DNA of 7,197 nucleotides from the NCBI RefSeq assembly GCF_039541075.1, contig NZ_BAABFN010000018.1:1-7197 (forward strand), in the 5' to 3' direction. Of the stretch, positions 1-6,900 are shown one piece after another (the stretch's first letter is position 1; every line of letters begins with the position of its first letter). The notes below the pieces were generated by a model. That model saw nothing but the letters and a program-made list of their open reading frames with translations, was not told the origin of the DNA and did no database searches. The DNA comes from Compostibacter hankyongensis. GTDB lineage: Bacteria > Bacteroidota > Bacteroidia > Chitinophagales > Chitinophagaceae. A program made the translations under genes and the position numbers.

Positions 1-134
1 CCGGCCTTTTTACGGGCATATGCAAGGGGATGCTCTTTTTATTCCATAGTTCTGTTTTTTTAGATTTAAACGATATCCGACGTTTCTCGTCGACGATCAG
101 AAGCTTCGCCGTTGCCATTGATTGTCTTACCTGA
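1..134 (-). other. 3' spacer with unproven candidate starts of a following gene
   Basis: No complete gene fits here. On the minus strand, one frame is open from ATG 118-116 to the edge (MATAKLLIVDEKRRISFKSK and onward, 39 codons). It looks neither like a signal peptide nor like a known family. An in-frame ATG at 19-17 (MPVKRP) could be the true start of a gene that continues outside the window. A third reading, from ATG 47-45, has the most gene-like A-rich leader (TCTAAAAAAACAG) but meets a stop at once (ATG GAA TAA). After that stop the same frame reads KEHPLAYARKKA to the edge. None can be confirmed from so few codons. No promoter or T-tract terminator is evident. Confidence 0.3.
72..98 (-). 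other. Weak hairpin downstream of the putative hydrolase gene
   Basis: The inverted repeat CGACG-TTTCT-CGTCG (78-92) can extend, after one G-U pair (in the minus-strand RNA) and a 2x2 internal loop, to an outer GAT/ATC arm at 72-74 and 96-98. It begins 37 bases after the stop codon at 135. In the minus-strand transcript it is followed by GTTTAAATCTAAAAAAA, not by a U-tract, so I do not call it a terminator. It may be an intercistronic structure or chance. Confidence 0.25.
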
Positions 135-2438
135 CTACCCAGACAAGTTATGAGCTACGGAAGCATCAGGCACGATCTCAATAATACACAGGTCCTTTGG
201 AGGAAGAGAATAACTCACTGTTACCTCCCCATTTTTATACGCGCCAATCAACCTTCTGCCATCGGCATGGGTAACATATACTTTACCGGAGGAAGAAAGG
301 CTATAGTCGCTGCTCTTAAATGCAAAATGCAGCGGCAGGGCCGCTCCACTGATACTGGCCACAGCGATACCCATCTGTCCGTCTTTCGCCTTCCATGCAG
401 CCGTATACAACAACGGCGCCTTCTCCCGAAAGGTGGTTACCCGGTCCTGCTGTCCTGCATAAATGGAAAGCCGGGAGATCGGAATGTCTTTATAGGGAAT
501 ATCTATATGAGGGGCGCGCATGAACTCACCATACAGGAGGTACTTCAGCCCCTTGTACCTGGTCTTAGCCAGACGGATGAGATAATCCACTTCCTCTTTT
601 CTTTCTGAAGTCAGGGACGGATGATAATTGGCGATGGTCGGTTGCATCCCCCATACAAACGAACGGGCCTGCTCCATAAAGAACTGATCGTTAAACTCAT
701 TCCCCAACGGTTGCTCCTGTGATTCAGGCGCCGTCCCTTTAGGCCATAACTCGTCATAAGGAGGGGAAACCAGCGACGAATAGCTTCCGAAGGTTACCCC
801 GTAAGCATGATACACGGCCTGGAAAAACGGGATCGTTTCCGGTCCTCCAACCCCTGCATACCGCTCTTTGCTCACCTGCAACGTCAGAAAGGCGTCAAGA
901 TAGGGAAGCCAGCATTCCCCGCAGCCTTCGCCGGCGAGCACCGTATGATCTTTGACCATGTCATTTGTACGGATCATCTGCGTAAGTGTGCCAAAATTTT
1001 TCACCCAGTAATTACCGCCTCCGACCGGATGGCCATGGGTGGTATCATAGCATATATAATTCAGGCAGGCCTGGTCCATATACACTCCTCCCGTATGATA
1101 TTCATTGATGGCTTTATCGGCAAGGGCAGCATATTTTTCCTTCCAAAACCTGGTAGCCATGCACATCGGCGTCAGCGAGTGATGGGTAAAAATATTGAAC
1201 ACATGCGCTTCTGTACCGCCTGCCTCGTTTTTTACCGCCCAATTCAGCGCATGCTCCTTTTCAAAACTCTGCGTAGACGTCCCCCACTGGAAGGAGTTCA
1301 TATACACGATGGCTTTTACCCCCTGTTGGTTTGCGCTGCGAACGGCGGCCTTAAAAGATGCATCACCCTCCTTTGGGGGGAAATACTCCGGAAATCCATC
1401 ATCATACGGACTACCATGCCACCAATGCCACAACACATTAACGGGTAAGCCTGTTCTTTTCCTGAGATCTACAGCCGGTGTAAGTACATTTCCGGATCGC
1501 CCCCTGTTCCATACCCAGAGTGCAGTACTGTCAGCCCAGCTTTCCCCTGCATGCTTCCTAAAACGGCTGTCCTGACACCATGCCTGACGCACTCCCCAGG
1601 CTTTATATATTTTAGCGGCAGAAATCCAGTCTCCCTTAAATGCACCGATCACGGCGTCATAGGGCAAGGTATAAGCATCTTTTCCATCCCCGGCCACCGG
1701 ATAGTTATTCATCTGATAGCCCAGATTGTTGAGGCTATCGAGCGAAATTGAAAATTGCTTGGCATACCCTTGCGCATCATTACAGGCTGCATAAAAACCA
1801 TGGGTAGCCGGATTGTATAATGACAGCATCTGAAGCGACAACGGCCCGGGATAACGCCAGGTAAAACTCCTGTCCTTACCATCAAGCCCGGACAACGCGG
1901 TACGGGGCGCTTTACGCAGCTCCCCCATCCAGACGGGCACGGCCAGCTCCTCGTTACCCATATCCCGCAGGCCGGAGATATTGGGGAAAACGATCTTCTT
2001 CAGCTGCTTTCCCGCTACCCCCGATAATGAGATATTCCAGGCGGAAAGCGCCTGATCGCCCCGGAGCCTGACCTTAACCCGTACTTTCAAATCGGGACCG
2101 GCGATCCCTGAAAACCGGCTCCATTCCAATACCAGCGTTTGTGCATCCGGTTGAGAGACATGAAAAGCGCCCGCGGCAGACATCTCTACCGTCCCCGCCA
2201 CTCCTGGCTCACCCAGTTCCAGCTTCCATAATGAAGCTCCCCGTGTACCGTTCCGGTCGAGGAATTCAAGCGAGGTGCTCAGATCTTTTAAGGATACCAG
2301 CTCGCCGGTAGCGGCATCAAAGGTGATCCTAATGGCCTTATTGCCCAACACCACACCATCTTCAGGCGCCGGCGGTGTTCCATACGCTGTTACGGTAGCC
2401 AGGAACAGGTATACTGACAGTATGGATATAAAACGCAT
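135..2438 (-). CDS. Secreted putative glycoside hydrolase, DUF6259-type
   Basis: Probable periplasmic carbohydrate-active enzyme; its reaction is not known to me. The 767-residue protein starts at ATG 2438-2436, chosen because it begins directly with a signal peptide (MRFISILSVYLFLATVTAYG) and a plausible signal peptidase I site, A-Y-G, after residue 20. There is no lipobox cysteine. The layout is an N-terminal beta-sandwich resembling a mutarotase fold (about 25-280), a TIM-like barrel (about 300-620) and a C-terminal beta domain (about 640-757). Barrel hallmarks are VLWHWWHGSPYDDGFPEYFP (335-354), GVKAIVYMN (373-381), GGVYMDQ with Asp455, CYDTTHGHPVGGGNYW (463-478) and LAGEGCGE with Glu504 and Glu508. 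From memory, the GVY-D-Q, HGHP-GGG and E-G-x-x-E pattern fits DUF6259 proteins. Asp455 with Glu504 or Glu508 would be natural catalytic candidates, by inference. Cysteines 458, 463, 506 and 509 crowd this site, which is unusual. The position directly after susCD supports glycan processing. The existence of the gene is certain, the DUF family likely, and the activity unproven. Confidence 0.9.
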   Translation of the reverse strand: MRFISILSVYLFLATVTAYGTPPAPEDGVVLGNKAIRITFDAATGELVSLKDLSTSLEFLDRNGTRGASLWKLELGEPGVAGTVEMSAAGAFHVSQPDAQTLVLEWSRFSGIAGPDLKVRVKVRLRGDQALSAWNISLSGVAGKQLKKIVFPNISGLRDMGNEELAVPVWMGELRKAPRTALSGLDGKDRSFTWRYPGPLSLQMLSLYNPATHGFYAACNDAQGYAKQFSISLDSLNNLGYQMNNYPVAGDGKDAYTLPYDAVIGAFKGDWISAAKIYKAWGVRQAWCQDSRFRKHAGESWADSTALWVWNRGRSGNVLTPAVDLRKRTGLPVNVLWHWWHGSPYDDGFPEYFPPKEGDASFKAAVRSANQQGVKAIVYMNSFQWGTSTQSFEKEHALNWAVKNEAGGTEAHVFNIFTHHSLTPMCMATRFWKEKYAALADKAINEYHTGGVYMDQACLNYICYDTTHGHPVGGGNYWVKNFGTLTQMIRTNDMVKDHTVLAGEGCGECWLPYLDAFLTLQVSKERYAGVGGPETIPFFQAVYHAYGVTFGSYSSLVSPPYDELWPKGTAPESQEQPLGNEFNDQFFMEQARSFVWGMQPTIANYHPSLTSERKEEVDYLIRLAKTRYKGLKYLLYGEFMRAPHIDIPYKDIPISRLSIYAGQQDRVTTFREKAPLLYTAAWKAKDGQMGIAVASISGAALPLHFAFKSSDYSLSSSGKVYVTHADGRRLIGAYKNGEVTVSYSLPPKDLCIIEIVPDASVAHNLSG

Positions 2439-2484
2439 TATGCTGTTTTTTATAGAACTTTCGATAAAATTGGCGTACCCGGCA
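2439..2484 (-). promoter_or_regulatory. A-rich leader before the putative hydrolase
   Basis: This 46-bp gap separates the susD stop (TGA) from the next ATG. Just before the ATG it holds TCTATAAAAAACAG. It has no recognisable Shine-Dalgarno sequence, as is usual in Bacteroidota, where A-rich leaders serve initiation. I see no terminator hairpin and no -33 TTTG / -7 TAnnTTTG promoter pair, so the gene is most simply read through from susCD. Confidence 0.4.
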
Positions 2485-3948
2485 TCAGTATCCCGGATTC
2501 TGATCGTCCGGCGACAACGCCGGATTTGTATCTATTTCCTGCTGCGGAATAGGCCACAGGTAAGCCGATTGCTGTACGGCGATCCCCTTGGCATGAAGAA
2601 TAACCGACGCGGCCTTTTTGGTGCGCCGGAGGTCTTCCCAGCGTTTCCCTTCCATAAAATGTTCATAACCCCGCTCCTGAAGTACGGTATCCCTGAATGA
2701 TTCCGCCGTCCAGCCGGTGCTCGGATAGTCCACGGGAGACGCCACATCAAACGGATACCCATAACCGCGGCGCTTCACCTTATTCAAACATTCAATCGCC
2801 AGTGCCGAAGGGCCGTTTTCTGCCATGGCATCAGCCTCCGCATACAGGGTCAATACATCGGCATAACGCAAAAACGGATAGTCATTACCGAAACCGGTAA
2901 TACCGGTAGCACCGGGATCCCGGAACTTGCTACACAAGACCGGCGTAGAGGAAGGCAATGGCGTCACCTTACCGGTAGCCGGATCTATATATTCGGTAAA
3001 CAGATCGTACTGTTTACGAAGGTCATTATCATTCCAGTTCCTGATAAACGGATTGTCCGGCGTTTCATAAATCACATAGTTCCCAAACGGGGCAAACTGA
3101 GTGGCGGTCCATAACAGGTTCAGCGGCCATCCCCATCCATCCTGGTGATTGAATTTGAGATAAAAGATCTCCTCGGATGTGCCGTTGGCAGAAGCTCCGA
3201 AAACATTATCAAAATCCTCCGGCTTGCTGACGCCCACCAGCGAAAAAGCCTTGGATTGGATCACCTCCAGCGCCTTTTTCTGCGCGTCATCCCACTGCCC
3301 CAGGGTCAGATAAATCTGTGCCAGAAAGGCCTTAGCCGCCCATTTGGTAGGATGACCGAATTGTGCAGGTGTCGATGGAAGACTGTTTTCTCCCTCAGTC
3401 AGATCGGCAACAATCGCATCATAGACATCCTTAACGGCAGCCCTTTTCGTATCTTCATGACGGGTATCCAGATATAACGGCACGGCGCCCCAGTTAATAA
3501 CCAGGTGGTAATAGCAGAAAGCGCGCATAAACTTCGCCTCCGCCACCAGCGCATTTCGGGTATCCTCATCGATCGTGGTGATCTGCGGTATCTTTTCAAT
3601 GGCTATATTGGCGTAATTGATACTCCTGTAAAAATCCGCCCATAGGCCGTCCGTTCTGGCGATATTCACCTGATCCAGCGTCTTGTACTCGCCGATGGGC
3701 GCTGTCGATCCTCTCCCGTAACCATAATCGGCTTTGATGTCCATCTGTAAAAAATACGGGCCATTGAGTCCGCCTTTCCTGATGGGCGAATAGATTGCAT
3801 TGATAGCGCCCTGTGCGCTTTCCAGGTTATTATAATAAGTCGATTCGGAGATACGATCTTTGGGTATCTCATCCAGATAATTTTTGCAGGAAGAGAAGCA
3901 AATAATCAAAACAGTGCAAAGCGCTATATTTAATATGACCTGTTTCAT
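2485..3948 (-). CDS. SusD/RagB-type glycan-binding outer-membrane lipoprotein
   Basis: Surface lipoprotein that acts as the glycan-binding lid of the SusC channel. The 487-residue protein starts at ATG 3948-3946, 36 bp after the susC stop, and is complete. It has a short hydrophobic signal peptide and a lipobox, F-S-S-C, with the lipidated Cys at residue 21. Phe at -3 departs from the usual Leu/Val/Ile. The mature N-terminus, CKNYLDEIPKDRISESTYY, is typical of SusD. The N-terminal alpha-helical (TPR-like) RagB/SusD region covers about 22-215 and includes AEAKFMRAFCYYHLV (136-150). The C-terminal SusD region covers about 260-487 and contains PFLRYADVLTLYAEA (357-371), LQERGYEHFMEGKRWEDLRR (423-441 region) and YLWPIPQQEIDTNP (463-476). 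It ends in the classic QNPGY. Aromatic residues such as those in GWGWPLNLLW (271-280) could belong to the ligand surface, but this is inference. It lies in an operon between susC and the putative hydrolase. The family call is secure; ligand identity cannot be read from sequence. Confidence 0.97.
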   Translation of the reverse strand: MKQVILNIALCTVLIICFSSCKNYLDEIPKDRISESTYYNNLESAQGAINAIYSPIRKGGLNGPYFLQMDIKADYGYGRGSTAPIGEYKTLDQVNIARTDGLWADFYRSINYANIAIEKIPQITTIDEDTRNALVAEAKFMRAFCYYHLVINWGAVPLYLDTRHEDTKRAAVKDVYDAIVADLTEGENSLPSTPAQFGHPTKWAAKAFLAQIYLTLGQWDDAQKKALEVIQSKAFSLVGVSKPEDFDNVFGASANGTSEEIFYLKFNHQDGWGWPLNLLWTATQFAPFGNYVIYETPDNPFIRNWNDNDLRKQYDLFTEYIDPATGKVTPLPSSTPVLCSKFRDPGATGITGFGNDYPFLRYADVLTLYAEADAMAENGPSALAIECLNKVKRRGYGYPFDVASPVDYPSTGWTAESFRDTVLQERGYEHFMEGKRWEDLRRTKKAASVILHAKGIAVQQSAYLWPIPQQEIDTNPALSPDDQNPGY

Positions 3949-3960
3949 TGGTTTACCAAT
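3946..3960 (-). promoter_or_regulatory. Short inverted repeat covering the susD start codon
   Basis: In the transcript sense the sequence ATTGG-TAAA-CCAAT, followed by G, forms a 5-bp stem with a 4-base loop. The AT of the susD start codon lies in the 3' arm. No Shine-Dalgarno-like purine run lies in the preceding 20 bases, so initiation would depend on local accessibility. The repeat sits four bases after the other stem-loop in this gap. The inverted repeat is seen directly; an effect on translation is inferred, and the stem is AT-rich enough to be weak. Confidence 0.35.
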
Positions 3961-3964
3961 TTTT

Positions 3965-3982
3965 GCTTGAATGGTCTCAAGC
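3965..3982 (-). other. Stem-loop in the susC-susD gap (6-bp perfect inverted repeat)
   Basis: In the transcript sense the gap reads GCTTGA, six loop bases GACCAT, then TCAAGC. This is a perfect 6-bp stem starting two bases after the susC stop codon. No T-tract follows it (the next bases are AAAAATTGG), so it is not a canonical intrinsic terminator. A role in mRNA processing or in protecting the 3' end of the susC message is possible but inferred. A 6-bp repeat can also occur by chance. Confidence 0.4.
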
Positions 3983-3984
3983 CG

Positions 3985-6900
3985 TTAGAAATTAATCTTT
4001 AACCCTGCCAGGATGGTTGTAGCATTGGGATATCCCATTTCGTCAATACCTTTCGAAATGCCGGATCCCTGCGTATTCACATCCGGTGAATACAGCGGAT
4101 AACTGGTGATGGTAAACAGGTTCTGCGCACTCAGGTAGATCTCCGCGTGGTTGATACCGATTGCCGCTATGCGGCGGCCTTTCAGGGTATATGACAATTG
4201 GACGTTCTGCAAACGGATATAGGAACCGTCTTTTATAAACCGGTCTGATCCCTGGTAACGGGTGGTCGCGCTGATGCGTGGATACCGGGCATGGGGATCG
4301 GGATCTTCGGGCGTCCAGTAGTTGTTCAGCACTTCCCGGAGCTGATTCTCCCCAAAGTAAAAACCATTGGCGATACTGGACAGGTTATAGGCCAATATCT
4401 GATTACCCTGAATACTATTCACGATAAAAGAAAGGCCAAAGCTACCATAGGACAGATGCGAGTTTACACCGGCAATGAACTTCGGATTGGGGTTGCCGAT
4501 GATCTGCCGGTCTGCGGTGGTGATGCTCCCGTTGCCGTCGATATCTTTGTACTTGATGTCGCCGTCGGCCGTTAAGCCGTCTTCCACATATCCGTAAAAC
4601 ACTCCGATAGGTTGCCCTACCCTTACCAGGCTCATAGCCGGCAGGTTATTACCCATGCCGGCGCCAAAAATATCGGCACCATCGGCCAGTGATATGACCT
4701 TGTTTCGGTTAACGGTAAATGTCCCTCCCAGATCCCATTTGAACTTACCCCGGTTCATCAGCTGGAGGTCCAGCGCCACATCCATGCCGGCATTGCGGAT
4801 ACTGCCGATATTGGCGGACTGTGAAGCGTAGCCGGAAGATAGCGGCAGCGGAACAGAGGCCAGCAGGTCGCGGGTCATCTTTCGATAATAATCAACAGAC
4901 AGCCCGATGCGTCCGTTGATCAGCATAAGATCAGCCCCTACATCGACTTGTGAGGTGGTTTCCCATTTCAGGTCCGGATTGGGCTTTACATTATCCGGTG
5001 CAAACCCTACATACAGGTTATCATCAAAAACAGTGGGCATACCCGTGAGCACGGAAAGCGACTGGTAAGGACTTACGGCTGTATTACCGGTCTCCCCCCA
5101 GCTGCCTCTTAGTTTAAAATCACTGATGGTATTTTTTAGCCCTGCCCAGAATTTTTCCTCGCTCAGCTTCCAGGCAACCGCCATAGAAGGGAAATACCCC
5201 CATTTGTTGGCACTTCCGAACCTCGAAGACCCGTCGGCCCGTATACTCGCGGTAAGCAGGTATTTGTCTTTATAGGAGTAATTGGCCCTTCCCAGCCAGG
5301 AGAGCAGGGTATACTTGCTGTAACCGGAAACGGGCGTACCCGGTATGGTACCCGACTGAAGACTGTTATTCCCGAGTGCATTATTGGAAAACCCTTTGGA
5401 ATTGGCATTGGCAGACTGATCAGATATTTTTTCATTGGTCAAACCCGCCAGCAACACCAGTTTATGATCGTCCCCCAGTTGTTGGGTATACGTCAGCAGG
5501 TTCTCATTGACAATATGCATGAGCTCGGCATAGGTAATGGATGCAGAGCCGTTGGCCGTCTGTTGAAAAAGAGTAGGTGAATAAAAATCGCCTCTCGTCA
5601 TGTTATACTGAACCCCGACTGAGGTATGAAACTCCAGATCCCGCGTAATGTTCCCGTTCAGAATAAGGTTGGACAACAAACCGTTGGTGGCGCTCGATTG
5701 CTTTCTCTCCAGCGCCATGGCCACGGGATTTTCCAGAATGTCCGGACTGAATGCATATCCCCTCAGATTTGTATAGCTGCCGTCTGCATTCCTGACAGGC
5801 AACGTCGGCGGAGCTACCAGCGCTCCGCTGAGCACGCCCAGGCCCCTCTCCTGGTTATCGCTGTTGAGTTGATTGTTGACCGTTCTGTTGAAGATTCCGT
5901 TAAAATCAAGCTTCCAGCGTTCGCTTATCTTATGCGATATATTGGCCTGTAGCTGCCCCTGGGTATATTTTGATCCCAGGATGATGCCCTCCTGGTTAAG
6001 GTAGTTACCGGAAAGATCGAACAGGCTTTTGTCATTGCCTCCGGATATACGCAAGCTATGATTCTGGATGGACGCAACACGAAATATTTCTTTCTGCCAA
6101 TCTGTTCCTTTACCGAATCCCTTGATCTGCTCTTCCGTAAAATAAGGAGCGATATGATCATTGGTTGCACGCAGGTTGGCCAACCGGGCAAATTCCTTCG
6201 CATCAAGCAGGTCCAGGGTTTTACTTACCTGCTGTATTCCATAATAACCGTTGTATTCAATCGCCGTTTTACCCGGGCCTCCCCGCTTTGTCGTGATCAT
6301 TACCACACCATTGGAACCTCTCGAACCATAAATAGCGGTGGAAGATGCATCCTTCAGTACTTCTATGGACTGGATATCATTAGGATTCAAGTTATTCAAC
6401 GCACCGGTATAGGGAAAACCATCTACAACATAAAGGGGCTCATTCCCTCCCAACAGGGAATTGTCTCCCCTCACTCTTACACTCAGTGAAGCCCCCGGCG
6501 CCCCCGAGTTCTGCAGGGTTTGCACACCGGCTGCCAGACCCGTTAATGCCTGAACGGGGTTGACGATAGCCTGGCTTCCTACATCCTCACCTTTCAGAGA
6601 GGCTATGGCCCCGGTCACATCGGATTTTTTCTGAGTGCCGTAGCCGATGACCACCAATTGATTCAAGCCGGTTGAGGCGGGGTGCAGTACTATTTTTAAC
6701 GATGCTTGATCATTCAGGACCACTTCCTGCTTCTCGTACCCCACATACGAAAATACCAACACCGCGCCTCCGGGGGCATCTATCTGGAAGTTCCCATCGG
6801 CGCCGGTTGTAGCGCCTGTTGATGTCCCCTTTACCTGTATCGTCACGCCGGACAACGGATTGCCGGAGGAATCGGTGACCCTGCCGGATACCGGCTGTTG

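Noticed and set aside
16..23. Palindrome GCATATGC as an operator
   Set aside because: An 8-bp palindrome is expected by chance in a window this long, and there is no second copy or promoter element beside it.
72..98. Intrinsic terminator after the hydrolase gene
   Set aside because: The core stem is only 5 bp with a mismatched extension, and in the transcript sense it is followed by an A-rich run rather than a U-tract.
150..608. 152-codon open frame on the plus strand, antisense to the hydrolase C-terminus
   Set aside because: The composition is typical of an antisense shadow, with no family motifs. The overlapping sense protein has coherent domain structure throughout.
807..1448. 213-codon open frame on the plus strand, antisense to the putative hydrolase
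   Set aside because: It is a shadow of the hydrolase coding frame. It has no recognisable domain, no leader and no promoter, and the sense gene fully explains the region.
2881..2930. Repeated ACCGGTA-like units as a tandem repeat
   Set aside because: They encode the Gly/Thr-rich SusD segment ATGITGFGN and are irregular, so codon choice within a normal coding region explains them.
6058..6489. 143-codon open frame on the plus strand inside susC
   Set aside because: It lies antisense to the highly conserved SusC plug region, so the open frame follows from the constraint on that gene.
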